DNA of 64,000 bases from Bradyrhizobium sp. 186 (GCF_023101685.1 NZ_CP082164.1:310001-374000), one strand, 5' to 3'; positions 26,698 to 35,732 are shown, counted from the stretch's first letter. Notes: generated from the sequence alone by a model not told the origin. Made by a program: numbers and translations.

Positions 26698-27172
26698 AGC
26701 GCTGCTCCTTACGCGCTTGTTCCGCTCCAGATGTCTGGATGGCGTCACGCACGTTTTCCTTGATGGTTTCGAGTTGGGTGAGGAGACGGTGGGCGTCCGC
26801 GGGGTTGATGCCTTCGAGCGCGTTCGCTGTGAGTTCGGACTTCAGGCCGCTCATCTTGCCGAGCAACGTCCGGCCGGCCTTCCTGAGGTGCAAGCGTTTG
26901 ACGCGGCGGTCCGTGGCATCGCTGCGGCGCTCGATCCAGTCGTTGTCGCAGAGCTTGTCGATCAGGCGAGTCAGCGTGATCGGCTGCATCTCCAGGAGCT
27001 CGGCGAGTTCCGATTGCTTCATGCCCTCGCTGCGTTCGACCTTGGCCAGCACCGCCCATTGCGCGCGGGTAATGCCGAAGCGAGACGCTTCCTTGTCGGC
27101 ATACACGCGCAGCAGGCGGTAGAGTTCGCCGAGCGTAAACAGGAAGTTCTGGTCCACGGACCCGCGGCTCAT
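26690..27172 (-). CDS. MarR family transcriptional regulator
   Basis: A 160-residue winged-helix repressor. The ATG at 27170-27172 has GGAG at a good distance and is preferred over an in-frame TTG at 27187. The domain shows ITRAQWAVLAKVERSEGMKQ, then the recognition helix (QSELAELLEMQPITLTRLIDKL) and the wing (ERRSDATDRRVKRLHL). Its stop overlaps the start of the fusion-protein gene, so it is the first gene of the pump operon and the likely autorepressor. A perfect inverted repeat lies 15 bases upstream. Confidence 0.93.
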   Translation of the reverse strand: MSRGSVDQNFLFTLGELYRLLRVYADKEASRFGITRAQWAVLAKVERSEGMKQSELAELLEMQPITLTRLIDKLCDNDWIERRSDATDRRVKRLHLRKAGRTLLGKMSGLKSELTANALEGINPADAHRLLTQLETIKENVRDAIQTSGAEQARKEQRYG

Positions 27173-27186
27173 AAGCTTTGTCTCCA

Positions 27187-27215
27187 ATAAGCTTGAATAT
27201 AATAAGCAAGCTTAT
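27187..27215. promoter_or_regulatory. Probable MarR operator upstream of the efflux operon
   Basis: ATAAGCTTG (27187-27195) and CAAGCTTAT (27207-27215) form a perfect 9-bp inverted repeat with an 11-base AT-rich spacer. A third ATAAGCTT copy overlaps the marR start codon. The centres of the arms are about two helical turns apart, as for MarR-type binding. The site covers where the operon promoter or leader must lie. Confidence 0.6.
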
Positions 27216-27327
27216 GATTATTTCATGGCGGGTTAACGGGACGCTGTCCCGCTACAAAAGCATGGCTGACAGCCGTTCGTCGGTCGCGCTTTGGGTTCCC
27301 CGGCTGAAATGCTAGAACGCAGCTCAC

Positions 27328-27822
27328 ATGACCCTCGCAAAGCCGGCATTTCCGACGCCTGACCACGATCACGGCCGCTGCACTGCGGACGCGCTGTCAC
27401 ATGCCGAGGCGGTTTGCGAGCAGCGCGCCCAAAAATTCACGCCGATTCGACGTCAAGTGCTCCAGGCGCTCCTCTCGAGCCACCGCCCGCTCGGCGCCTA
27501 TGAGGTCATCGACGAATTGGCGAAGGCGATGCCGCGGCCGGCGCCGATCACGGTCTACCGTGCTCTCGATTTTTTGATGACGAACGGCCTCGTGCACCGC
27601 ATCGAAAGCCGCAACGCCTATCTCGCCTGCGCCGCCCACGACCACGACGCGACCTCGGCGGTGGCGTTCCTGATCTGCGAGCGCTGTGGCCTGGTCGGCG
27701 AAATTCCGTCGGCGTCGTTCGCCAAGGATATCAATGCCGCCGCGCGCGCCTCGGGCTTTGCGCCGAAATTGTCCGTGGTCGAGATCGCGGGCATCTGTAC
27801 CCATTGTCAGAAAACATCTTGA
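27328..27822 (+). CDS. zur: Zinc uptake regulator, Fur family
   Basis: A 164-residue metalloregulator. The N-terminal winged helix includes FTPIRRQVLQALLSSHRPLGAYE and the recognition helix ITVYRALDFLMTNGLVHRIES. The structural zinc site has the two CxxC pairs ICERCG (about 114) and ICTHCQ (about 158). A His/Asp-rich tract (AAHDHDATS) fits the regulatory site. These features indicate Zur rather than Fur or Irr. Start ATG 27328. It should repress zinc-uptake genes when zinc is ample. No zinc transporter gene is adjacent. Confidence 0.85.
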   Translation: MTLAKPAFPTPDHDHGRCTADALSHAEAVCEQRAQKFTPIRRQVLQALLSSHRPLGAYEVIDELAKAMPRPAPITVYRALDFLMTNGLVHRIESRNAYLACAAHDHDATSAVAFLICERCGLVGEIPSASFAKDINAAARASGFAPKLSVVEIAGICTHCQKTS

Positions 27823-27857
27823 AGCAACAACGGCACGAAGCCGGTTTTCGGGAAGAA

Positions 27858-28811
27858 ATGTCCTCACCTCAAGCAATACCCTCCGCCGGGCGTCCTCTGA
27901 GTGCCGGCGCCATCGCTCTGATGCTCATGCTGTGCCTGACCTGGGGTTTCAACCAGATCGCGGTGAAGCTGGTACTGCCCGACATCCCGCCGATGCTCCA
28001 GGCGATGATCCGCTCGATGGGCGCGCTGCCGGTGCTGTTCATCGTCGGCACCCTGCGCGGCGTCAAATTCTTCGAGCGCGACGGCACATGGAAGGCGGGC
28101 CTCGTTGCCGGGCTGATGTTCGGCATCGAATTCGTGCTGATCTTCCAGGGGCTGCGCCTCACCCCCGCCTCGCGCGCGGTCGTGTTCCTCTACACCGCGC
28201 CGTTTTTCGTCGCGCTCGGCTCCTATCAGGTGCTCGGTGAGCGGCTTGGCGCCCCGCAATGGCTGGGGCTCGCCGTAAGCTTTGCCGGCGTCGCGCTCGC
28301 GATCGGTGTGCCGCAGCCGAATGTCGATTCGCACGTCCTGCTCGGCGATCTCATGATCGTCGGCGGCGCCGCACTGTGGGCCGCCACCACGCTGGTTGCG
28401 AAGAGCACGCGGCTGCGCTTCGCCGCGCCGGAGAAGGCGCTGGGCTATCAGGTTGCGATCTCGATCCCGATCCTGGGCATTGCCGCCTGGCTGTTCGGCG
28501 AATCCATCACCCACACGCCGGCGCCGCTGTCGCTCGGCCTGATGGCCTTCCAGGCGATCTGGGTGGTGGGAACCACGTTCACGCTTTGGTTCGCGCTGGT
28601 GAAGACCTATTCGGCCAGCAAATTGTCGGCTTTTACCTTCATCACCCCTTTGTTTGGCGTGGTGGGTAGCTATTTCATCATGCACGACAGCTTGAGCCTG
28701 GCTTTCGGAGCGGCTGCTCTCCTTGTAATTGCTGGGCTTTTTCTGGTTAACCGTCCGAGCCAAATGGCTGCGGCGCCGCGCGATGCATTGCTGAACGTCA
28801 CCAAAACCTGA
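27858..28811 (+). CDS. EamA/DMT-superfamily transporter
   Basis: A 317-residue inner-membrane protein with ten membrane segments from two EamA repeats (about 20-150 and 165-295). It opens with LMLMLCLTWGFNQIAVK, the common first-helix pattern of this family. The start is ATG 27858 (MSSPQAIPSAG) behind GGAAG. The frame extends upstream through the end of zur only from a TTG codon. Substrate is unknown; family members move amino acids, nucleosides or other small metabolites. It follows zur by 35 bases in the same direction and could share its transcript. Confidence 0.9.
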   Translation: MSSPQAIPSAGRPLSAGAIALMLMLCLTWGFNQIAVKLVLPDIPPMLQAMIRSMGALPVLFIVGTLRGVKFFERDGTWKAGLVAGLMFGIEFVLIFQGLRLTPASRAVVFLYTAPFFVALGSYQVLGERLGAPQWLGLAVSFAGVALAIGVPQPNVDSHVLLGDLMIVGGAALWAATTLVAKSTRLRFAAPEKALGYQVAISIPILGIAAWLFGESITHTPAPLSLGLMAFQAIWVVGTTFTLWFALVKTYSASKLSAFTFITPLFGVVGSYFIMHDSLSLAFGAAALLVIAGLFLVNRPSQMAAAPRDALLNVTKT

Positions 28812-28823
28812 TATTTGGACCCC

Positions 28824-30107
28824 ATGAACAAGCTCGAAAACAACATCGATTCAGACGTCGCAGGCCCTGCGCCCCGGAACCAGACCACCCGGGTCAAGGT
28901 CGGCGACGTCGCCGTCGGCGGCGGTGCGCCGATCGTGGTGCAGTCGATGACCAACACCGACACCGCCGATATCGACGGCACCATCGCCCAGGTCGCAGCG
29001 CTCGCGCGCGCCGGCTCCGAGCTGGTCCGCATCACCGTCGACCGCGAGGAAGCTGCCGCTGCCGTCCCGCACATCCGCGACGGCCTGCGCAAGCGCGGCC
29101 TCACCACGCCGCTGATCGGCGACTTCCACTATATCGGCCACAAGCTGCTGGCCGCTTATCCGGCCTGTGCCGAGGCGCTCGACAAATACCGCATCAATCC
29201 CGGCAATGTCGGCTTCAAGGACAAGCGCGACACCCAGTTCGCCGACATCATCGAGATCGCCAACAAGAACAACAAGCCGGTGCGCATCGGCGCCAACTGG
29301 GGTTCGCTCGACCAGGAGCTGCTCACCAAGCTGATGGACGAGAACGCCGCGTCGTCCAATCCGCGCGACGTGCGCGCGGTGACGCGCGAAGCGATGGTGC
29401 AGTCGGCCCTGCTCTCGGCCGCGCGCGCCCAGGAACTTGGCATGTCCAAGGATCGCATCATCCTGTCGGCCAAGGTCTCGGCCGTGCAGGATTTGATCGC
29501 AGTCTACCAGGATCTCGCGTCTCGCTCGGATTACGCCATCCATCTCGGCCTCACCGAGGCCGGCATGGGCACCAAGGGCATCGTCGCCTCCTCCGCCGCG
29601 CTCGGCATCCTGCTTCAGCAGGGCATCGGCGACACCATCCGCATCTCGCTGACGCCCGAGCCCGGTGGCGACCGCACCCGCGAAGTGCAGGTTGGCCAGG
29701 AACTGTTGCAGACCATGGGCTTCCGCACCTTCGTGCCGCTGGTTGCGGCGTGCCCCGGCTGCGGCCGCACCACCTCGACCACGTTCCAGGAGCTGGCCAG
29801 CTCGATCCAGGGTTTCATCCGCGACGAGATGCCGAACTGGAAGACGAAATATCCGGGCGTTGAAGAGCTCAACGTCGCGGTGATGGGCTGTATCGTCAAC
29901 GGCCCCGGCGAATCCAAGCACGCCAATATCGGCATCTCCTTGCCTGGCACCGGCGAAGCCCCGGCCGCGCCCGTGTTCGTCGACGGCAAGAAGTTCCGCA
30001 CCCTGCGTGGCCCGACCATCTCGGCCGACTTCAAGGCGCTGGTGATCGACTACATCGAGCAGCGCTACGGCCAGGGCGCCAAGGTGCCGGTGACGGCGGC
30101 GGAGTAG
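28824..30107 (+). CDS. ispG: 4-hydroxy-3-methylbut-2-en-1-yl diphosphate synthase (flavodoxin)
   Basis: The 427-residue iron-sulfur enzyme of the MEP isoprenoid pathway. It reduces 2-C-methyl-D-erythritol 2,4-cyclodiphosphate to HMBPP. The TIM-barrel part opens with [20 protein letters not shown]. The three [4Fe-4S] cysteines are visible in CPGCGRTTS (two) and [10 protein letters not shown] (one), all in the C-terminal reductase-like domain. Start at ATG 28824. Ten bases separate it from the transporter gene, so co-transcription is possible. The polyprenyl synthase at 39642-40565 works further down the same pathway. Confidence 0.97.
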   Translation: MNKLENNIDSDVAGPAPRNQTTRVKVGDVAVGGGAPIVVQSMTNTDTADIDGTIAQVAALARAGSELVRITVDREEAAAAVPHIRDGLRKRGLTTPLIGDFHYIGHKLLAAYPACAEALDKYRINPGNVGFKDKRDTQFADIIEIANKNNKPVRIGANWGSLDQELLTKLMDENAASSNPRDVRAVTREAMVQSALLSAARAQELGMSKDRIILSAKVSAVQDLIAVYQDLASRSDYAIHLGLTEAGMGTKGIVASSAALGILLQQGIGDTIRISLTPEPGGDRTREVQVGQELLQTMGFRTFVPLVAACPGCGRTTSTTFQELASSIQGFIRDEMPNWKTKYPGVEELNVAVMGCIVNGPGESKHANIGISLPGTGEAPAAPVFVDGKKFRTLRGPTISADFKALVIDYIEQRYGQGAKVPVTAAE

Positions 30108-30126
30108 TTCTACTCCGCTGTCGCGT

Positions 30127-30214
30127 GTAGCCCGGATGAAGCGAAGCGAAATCCGGGGCCTTCTCGCAAGCTGACGGGCTGGTCCCGGATTGCGCTTCGC
30201 TCCATCCGGGCTAC
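30127..30214. repeat. Palindromic repeat with GTAGCCCGGAT ends, second copy
   Basis: Opens GTAGCCCGGATGAAGCGAAG and closes CTTCGCTCCATCCGGGCTAC. It is a relative of 11389-11470 and follows the ispG stop. Confidence 0.8.
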
Positions 30215-30250
30215 GATGCCTCCAATCAATAACGATTGGGAGCAACACCG

Positions 30251-31147
30251 ATGAGCTCGCTCGCCGGCAAGCAGGGTCCGCGCTACCGCCACACGTCGGA
30301 GGACGGCGCACCGTATGAGACTATCGCGGTAGAGAAACTCACCCCGATCATCGGCGCAGAGATCTCAGGCGTCGACATCGGCAAGCTCGTCTCGGACGAC
30401 GCCCGCTCCAACCGCCAGATGGACGAGATCCACCGCGCGCTCGCCGAAAACCTCGTGATCTTCTTCCGTGACCAGCACATCACGCCACAACAGCATCTCG
30501 CCTTTGGCCGCAAGTTCGGCGAGCTGCATTTCCATCCCGCCGCCCCGCATGAGAATGAAGATCCGGCGCTGATGAAGATCTATGCGGATGCGAACTCGCC
30601 GCGGGCCAATGGCGAGGGCTGGCATTCCGACGTCTCCTGCGACCTCGAGCCGCCGATGGGCTCGATCCTCTACATCAAGCAGTGCCCGCCGCGCGGCGGC
30701 GACACGCTGTTCGCCAACATGTACGCGGCCTACGAGGCGCTGTCCGACCGCATGAAGGCCTATCTCGATGGGCTGACCGCGTTGCATGACGGCGAGCCGA
30801 TCTATCGCGGGCTCTATGCGAATTACGGCGTTGCCGACCGTCCCTCCTATCCCCATGCGGAGCACCCCGTCGTGCGCACGCACCCGGTCACGGGCAAGAA
30901 GGCGCTCTACGTCAATCGCGGCTTCACCCGCCACATCAACGGCGTCCCCCGCGACGAAAGCGACGCGATCCTCGCCTATCTCTACCAGCACGCCGAAAAT
31001 CCGCTGTTCCAGTGCCGCTTCCGCTGGACCGAGAACGCCATCGCGTTCTGGGACAACCGCTGCACCCAGCACCGCGCGATGTGGGACTACTGGCCGCATA
31101 CGCGGTCGGGGACACGCGTGACGGTGAAGGGGGAGCGGCCGGTGTGA
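30251..31147 (+). CDS. TauD/TfdA family Fe(II)/2-oxoglutarate dioxygenase
   Basis: A 298-residue enzyme. The facial triad is visible: EGWHSDVSCD supplies His and Asp (about 125-127) and CTQHRAMWDYW the distal His (about 275). The Arg that binds 2-oxoglutarate is in the closing TRSGTRVTVKGERPV stretch. The N-terminus has the TauD-type IGAEISGVDIG. Substrate is not determinable: taurine, alkyl sulfates and other organic acids are all seen in the family. Start ATG 30251 follows GGGAG. The stop TGA overlaps the GTG start of the amidase, which implies translational coupling. Confidence 0.92.
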   Translation: MSSLAGKQGPRYRHTSEDGAPYETIAVEKLTPIIGAEISGVDIGKLVSDDARSNRQMDEIHRALAENLVIFFRDQHITPQQHLAFGRKFGELHFHPAAPHENEDPALMKIYADANSPRANGEGWHSDVSCDLEPPMGSILYIKQCPPRGGDTLFANMYAAYEALSDRMKAYLDGLTALHDGEPIYRGLYANYGVADRPSYPHAEHPVVRTHPVTGKKALYVNRGFTRHINGVPRDESDAILAYLYQHAENPLFQCRFRWTENAIAFWDNRCTQHRAMWDYWPHTRSGTRVTVKGERPV

Positions 31148-31950
31148 AGCGCCCATGGTGCTCCATCTTCGCCATTGCCGTTTCACTGTTTGCATTTTCG
31201 CCAATGAACTTTAGCCAGGCGGCTGGTATCCGTAAGTTCGCTAAAGCCAGAGCCAAGCCGCCCGCGACGGAGAAATGCGAGCCGCGCAAATTCCGGATCA
31301 TCCTCGATGTCGGGCACACCTCCGAGTCGCAAGGCGCGACGAGCGCGCGCAATGACCCGGAGTTCGGCTTCAACCTTCACTTGGCGAAGCTCATCGGCGA
31401 GAGACTGAAGTCGGCAGGCTTTGCCGCGACCCGTGTGCTCGTGACCGAAGGCAAGGCGAAGGCGAGCCTGCTCAAGCGCGTCGGCACCGCCAATGACGCG
31501 CATGCGGATTTCTTCTTGTCTATCCACCACGACTCCGTGCCGGACAAGATGCTCGAGGAATGGGAGTTCGAAGGCGCCAAGAGCTTCTTCAGCGACCGTT
31601 TCGGCGGCCATTCGCTGTTCGTGTCCGAGCGCAATCCGAGGTTCGGCGCAAGCCTCGCTTTTGCCCGGCTGCTCGGCAAGGAGCTGAAGGACCGCGGCCT
31701 GCAATATGCCAGCCAGTACACCTTGCCGCTGATGGGCCGCTACCGGCACCAGCTGCTCGACAAGGATGTCGGCGTCTACCGCTATGACGGGCTCGTCGTG
31801 CTGTCGCGAACGAGAAGCGCCGCGGTGCTGCTCGAGGCCGGCTCGCTCATCAACCGCGGCGAGGAGATGGCGATGAACTCGCCGGAGCGGCAGGAGATGA
31901 TTGCTGTGGCCGTAACGGCGGCGACGAGGGGGTTTTGCGAGAAGCGGTAG
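31144..31950 (+). CDS. N-acetylmuramoyl-L-alanine amidase (Amidase_3 family), secreted
   Basis: A 268-residue zinc hydrolase that cuts the muramyl-L-alanine bond of peptidoglycan. GTG at 31144 overlaps the previous stop as GTGA. A signal sequence (about 1-28) ends near FSQAAG. The zinc site reads ILDVGHTSES (His), a Glu in the following strand (NDPEFGFN), SIHHDS (His), and LLEAGSLIN carries the catalytic Glu. The domain lacks an AMIN module, so it is shorter than AmiC. Coupling to a dioxygenase gene is unusual and probably not functional. Confidence 0.85.
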   Translation: MKRPWCSIFAIAVSLFAFSPMNFSQAAGIRKFAKARAKPPATEKCEPRKFRIILDVGHTSESQGATSARNDPEFGFNLHLAKLIGERLKSAGFAATRVLVTEGKAKASLLKRVGTANDAHADFFLSIHHDSVPDKMLEEWEFEGAKSFFSDRFGGHSLFVSERNPRFGASLAFARLLGKELKDRGLQYASQYTLPLMGRYRHQLLDKDVGVYRYDGLVVLSRTRSAAVLLEAGSLINRGEEMAMNSPERQEMIAVAVTAATRGFCEKR

Positions 31951-32019
31951 ACGATCGCGGGCCTGTGACAAACGTTGTGGCTTTCGCACACAAACAATCA
32001 AGCCTGTTGCGCGACGGCC

Positions 32020-32075
32020 GTCCACATATGGGTCCGGGATCAGCGCTCCGCTTCGCTGCGCTTGTCCGGGACGAC
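32020..32075. repeat. Right half of the GACGAC-ended repeat
   Basis: CCACATATGGGTCCGGGAT followed by GCGCTCCGCTTCGCTGCGC and TTGTCCGGGACGAC matches the right arm of the composite repeats. It lies between the convergent amidase and antiporter genes. Confidence 0.6.
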
Positions 32076-32080
32076 GGTGC

Positions 32081-33688
32081 CTACAACGGCGCCCCCTGAT
32101 ACTCCCGGTTCGCCAGGCTCGCCTCCTCAAGATCGAGATCGCGCTCGATCCGCCGCCGGGTCTCGTCGGTGATCTGGCCGTCGCGCAGGAGCTCGTGGAT
32201 GAACTTGCGCTCGGCGGCGATCAGCTCGCGTGTGAGCGCGGTGCCGGCGGCGGAGACGTCGTGGCGGCCGGGGTCGAGCGAGTCCGGAAGCTGGTTGGCG
32301 CGGATCTCGTGCCGCGCGCGCAAGAGCCTCATCACTTCCTCTGAAACCTCTTTCTCCTCCGTCAGCGCGTCGAGCGATTTCAGCGCGGCGTCGAGCGCCT
32401 GACGCCGCGCGGCAATTTCCGCCTCGTGCTCGAGTGCATGCTCGTGGCGACCGGCATCTGCGATGCCGAGCCAGCGGACCACCGGCGGCAGGGCGAGGCC
32501 GACGCCGATTAGTGTGATGAAGATGACGCCGAAGGCGACGAACAGGATCAGGTCGCGGTACGGAAAGGCCTCGCCGCCCGGCAGCGTGAACGGCAGCGCC
32601 AGCGCCGCTGCGAGCGACACCGCGCCACGCACACCCGTAAAGGCGAGCGTGAAGGCCCATTGCCAGGGCGGCGACGGATCGCGCTCGCGCAGACTTTTGC
32701 TCAATACTCGCGGCAGATAGGTCGCGGGAAAGAGCCAGGCAAAGCGCGCGATGATGATGATCACCACGACCACGGCGGTCGCGATCATGATGTCGTCGAG
32801 CGGGAACGCCTTCGATTTTTCGTAGAGCGCCCGCATCTGGAAGCCGGTGAGCAGGAACAGCAGGCCCTCGATCAAATAGACCACGAGGTCCCAGAAGAAG
32901 ATGCCCTGCAGGCGTGTCGCCGATGAGATCAGCAGCGGGCCGTTCCAGCTCACATAGAGGCCGCAGGCCACCGTGGCGATCACGCCGGAGCCGCCGACAT
33001 GCTCGGGCAGCCAGAAGGAAACGTACGGCGTGATCAGCGACAGCGTGAGCTCGACCTGCGGATCCCTGGACCAATTGCGGGCGCGCAGGGAGAGCCAGCC
33101 GACGCCGATGCCGAAGGCGATCTCGCCGGCGACGATCAGAGAGAACTCGCCTGCCGCCAGCGGCAGCGAGAAATGCCCGACCATGATCGCGGCCACCGCA
33201 AAACGGTAGAGGATCAGCGCGGTGGCGTCGTTGACGAGGCCTTCGCCCTCGAGCACGATCAGGATCCGGCGCGGCATGTGCAGCCGGCGCGCGATCGCGA
33301 GCGGCGCCACCACGTCGGGCGGCGCCACGATGGCCCCGAGCAGGAAGCCGATGGCCCAAGGCAGGCCGATCAGATAGTGCGTGGCGGTCGCCACCATCGC
33401 CGCGGTGAAGATCACCGCGCCGACCGCGAGCAGCACGATCGGGCGAAGATTCTTTCGGAACTCGCGCCAGCTCATGGCGACGCTAGCCGAATAGATCAGC
33501 GGCGGCAGCACCATCAGCAGCACCAGTTGCGGCGGCAGCTCGACCGCCGGCATGCCCGGCACGAAGGCGAGGCCGACGCCGGCCAGCATCAGGAGAATGG
33601 CGGGCGCGACGTTGAAGCGGCGCGCGGCAAGCGCCACACCCGCCAGCACGGCAAGCAGGATGAGAAAGATCTGAAACTTCGCTTCCAT
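32081..33688 (-). CDS. CPA1-family Na+/H+ antiporter
   Basis: A 535-residue exchanger with a membrane domain of about twelve segments (5-420) and a charged cytoplasmic tail (about 425-535) that is helical and rich in Glu and Arg. The core motifs are VAPPDVVAPLAIARR (about 122-136) and LEGEGLVNDATALI (about 146-159), the substrate-site Asp region of CPA1 exchangers. It probably exports Na+ or K+ for pH and osmotic control. It is a single gene. Confidence 0.92.
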   Translation of the reverse strand: MEAKFQIFLILLAVLAGVALAARRFNVAPAILLMLAGVGLAFVPGMPAVELPPQLVLLMVLPPLIYSASVAMSWREFRKNLRPIVLLAVGAVIFTAAMVATATHYLIGLPWAIGFLLGAIVAPPDVVAPLAIARRLHMPRRILIVLEGEGLVNDATALILYRFAVAAIMVGHFSLPLAAGEFSLIVAGEIAFGIGVGWLSLRARNWSRDPQVELTLSLITPYVSFWLPEHVGGSGVIATVACGLYVSWNGPLLISSATRLQGIFFWDLVVYLIEGLLFLLTGFQMRALYEKSKAFPLDDIMIATAVVVVIIIIARFAWLFPATYLPRVLSKSLRERDPSPPWQWAFTLAFTGVRGAVSLAAALALPFTLPGGEAFPYRDLILFVAFGVIFITLIGVGLALPPVVRWLGIADAGRHEHALEHEAEIAARRQALDAALKSLDALTEEKEVSEEVMRLLRARHEIRANQLPDSLDPGRHDVSAAGTALTRELIAAERKFIHELLRDGQITDETRRRIERDLDLEEASLANREYQGAPL

Positions 33689-33736
33689 GATGGCCTGTCT
33701 TCGCCCGGAAGCGGGCGCGAGGTCAATGCGGTGCTC

Positions 33737-33921
33737 TTAGACCAGCCGTTCGGCCACCATGTGCCCGATGCGCGCGAATACGGCCTCGATCTGCGCGGCG
33801 CTCGGCGTGCTGCCCTGGGTATAGGCCGCGATCAGGATCGGCGTATCGGGCCTGGGCCGAGCGCGGGGCCGGCGGCCATCCAGCAGAGTGAGGCGAGGAG
33901 GAAGCGGCGGTCGAGCGACAT
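33737..33921 (-). pseudogene. Remnant of a small secreted protein
   Basis: A signal-peptide-like start (ATG 33919-33921, MSLDRRFLLASLCWMAAGPA) breaks off after about 29 codons at a stop. Another frame then gives ILIAAYTQGSTPSAAQIEAVF and a stop at 33737. A one-base loss or two-base gain near 33855 would join them into about 61 residues. It has no ribosome site and I do not recognise a family. It may be a decayed gene fragment or chance coding. Bases 33922-33980 show nothing else. Confidence 0.3.
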
Positions 33922-33980
33922 GGAGAGACCTTAGGAGGAAACGGAGATGGGGATGCAGCGGACAGTTTATCCGCACCGCT

Positions 33981-34036
33981 ATTGCGAGCGTAGCGAAGCA
34001 ATCCAGTCTGCCTCCGCGGAGAGATTCTGGATTGCT
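33981..34036. repeat. Left part of a palindromic repeat interrupted by the IS element
   Basis: ATTGCGAGCGTAGCGAAGCA followed by ATCCAG, then a TCTGGATTGCT return arm. The mirror right end (TTCGCTGCGCTCGCAATGA) is found after the IS at 35808-35830. The palindrome is therefore complete only if the intervening DNA is removed. Confidence 0.6.
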
Positions 34037-34039
34037 CAC

Positions 34040-34550
34040 ATGGGGAATGTGTATGTCAAGGATGAGCAGTCACCTTTTTGTTCGACTGCAGCCACCTCTT
34101 CGTCCCGACCGCGGGTTCTGCAGGATGGCGCGCGCAGATCAAGTCAAGGCCGGCCTGTTAGGGCCGCCGCGAAGCGGCTTGGCCTTGAGTTGAGCGAGCA
34201 CGCCATCATGCTTGGTGCGTTGGGCCGATAGGAGCTCCTCGCGTTGGCGGTTCTGTCAGGGCATCTGCCATCCTCGCATTTGCGATCCAAGGGTCGAGCC
34301 GGTTCGACGATCTGGGTTGCTTGCCAGATCAAACTCACATTCGGTCGTCGCACAAGGCGACTGCACCACGATTCCGCTTGCGGCGGGCAGGCTCGAGAGG
34401 ACGAGGCCATTCTTCGTTGCGGCGTTTGAAGCCATGCAATCCATCGGTTCGTCCACCCGGATCTTCCGAGACTGATCGGGCCTCGGCAGATGGGTTATGG
34501 TTCTTTCGTTGCGCGCGGGCGGCGAAGCACGCCGCTTGGTGCGGTCCGGA
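34040..34550 (-). other. Non-coding right end of the IS, candidate bridge-RNA region
   Basis: No convincing coding sequence is found in these 510 bases. Position after the transposase stop matches the location of guide RNA in IS1111-type elements. I cannot fold it reliably by eye, so the RNA itself is not demonstrated. The region is longer than usual for the group and may contain extra inserted DNA. Confidence 0.35.
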
Positions 34551-35732
34551 TCAGGCGGCGGGCTTCATCACGGCCCCCTCGATGGTCTCGCCCGCGGTGA
34601 CATACTTCCACAAGGTCACGAGAAGCTTGCGCGCCAGCGCCACGATCGCGCGCTTGCGGCCTTGCGGGCTTCGCTCCTTGAACCAGCGCGTCAGGGCCGA
34701 CTGCGGCTGGTGACGTATCCACAGCCAGGCGAGCTGGATCATTGTGGTCCGCAGCCTGGGATTGCCGGCCTTCGACACGCCCTGCTCGTGCCGGATGCCT
34801 CCGCTTTGCCACGGCGTCGCCGCAAGCCCCGCATAGGCGGCGACCTGGCGGCGGTTGGAGAACTGCCGGTAGAACGCCTCCGACCAGAGCACGGCCGCAA
34901 AGTTGGCGCCGAGCCCTTTCAAGGCCAGCAGCATCGCCACCGGATCCGGCGCGACCTTGTCTGCAGCGTTCTTGTCTGCAGGCTTCCGGGCTGCGGCCAG
35001 CAGAGCATCTCGCGCGGCCTCGACCGCCTTGATCTGTTCCAGAAGCAGTTCGACCCGATCGAGCTCGCGGCCGATCTGCGCCTTCAAATGCGAAGGCAGC
35101 TCCCGCCCGTCGCCCGTGCGCAAGGCCTCAAGCCGCGCCCGCCGATTGCGCCGCAGCGGCACGTAGTCGGATATCCCCTGCGCGAACAGAAGACCCTTGA
35201 TCCGGTTCACATGCGTGATGCGCTCGGCGATCAGCGTCGCTCGTTCGCGACACAGCCTGCGCCGGTCCTCCTCTTCAGGCGAGGGCGCAACCACCATCGC
35301 ACAGACCCGCGGCTCGCCGCGCTTGTAGGCCAGAAGCGCCCGCAACAGCGCCTCGCCATCGAGCCTGTCAGTCTTGGCCCGCCGCCGCCGTCGCGACGTC
35401 GCAATCGAGGCGGGATCGACCACGTGGCTCTCAATGCCGTTCTGTTGCAGAACACGGTGCAGCCAGAACCCGTCCAGCCCAGCTTCCTGGATCGTGATGA
35501 TCGGATAGCTCTCGCGGGTCCTGGCCTCCGCCTTGCGCCTGAGTTCCGCAAACAGCTTCATCAGCTCAGCCGTATCGCCGGCCGTGACGCTGTGCCTGGA
35601 CATCTTCTCGCCCGTACCAGGCGAAAGTGACGTAATCACCCACGTCGAACGGCTCAGTTCCAAAGACACAAAAATTGCGCCAAACTGCGTGCGGATAGCG
35701 GTCGGTCCGTCGGAAGGATGATCGAGCAACAT
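34551..35732 (-). CDS. IS110/IS1111-family DEDD transposase
   Basis: A 393-residue recombinase. The N-terminal RuvC-like DEDD domain shows FVSLELSRSTW, IQEAGLDGFWLHR and KTDRLDGEALLR, where acidic residues of the site fall. A Glu in the first motif (SLELS) stands where many members have Asp, as in several rhizobial copies. A coiled-coil linker is followed by the C-terminal transposase_20 domain with LKGLGANFAAVLWSEAF and the conserved Ser region GGIRHEQGVSKAGNPRLR. It appears full-length and undamaged, so the element could be active. Confidence 0.92.
   Translation of the reverse strand: MLLDHPSDGPTAIRTQFGAIFVSLELSRSTWVITSLSPGTGEKMSRHSVTAGDTAELMKLFAELRRKAEARTRESYPIITIQEAGLDGFWLHRVLQQNGIESHVVDPASIATSRRRRRAKTDRLDGEALLRALLAYKRGEPRVCAMVVAPSPEEEDRRRLCRERATLIAERITHVNRIKGLLFAQGISDYVPLRRNRRARLEALRTGDGRELPSHLKAQIGRELDRVELLLEQIKAVEAARDALLAAARKPADKNAADKVAPDPVAMLLALKGLGANFAAVLWSEAFYRQFSNRRQVAAYAGLAATPWQSGGIRHEQGVSKAGNPRLRTTMIQLAWLWIRHQPQSALTRWFKERSPQGRKRAIVALARKLLVTLWKYVTAGETIEGAVMKPAA

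Noticed and set aside
27185..27187. TTG as start of the MarR gene
   Set aside because: A downstream ATG at 27170-27172 has a GGAG ribosome site. The TTG lies on the operator palindrome.
33947..34231. Plus-strand frame starting after AGGAGG-like bases near the IS
   Set aside because: It reads straight through a palindromic repeat and into the IS end, giving no plausible protein.
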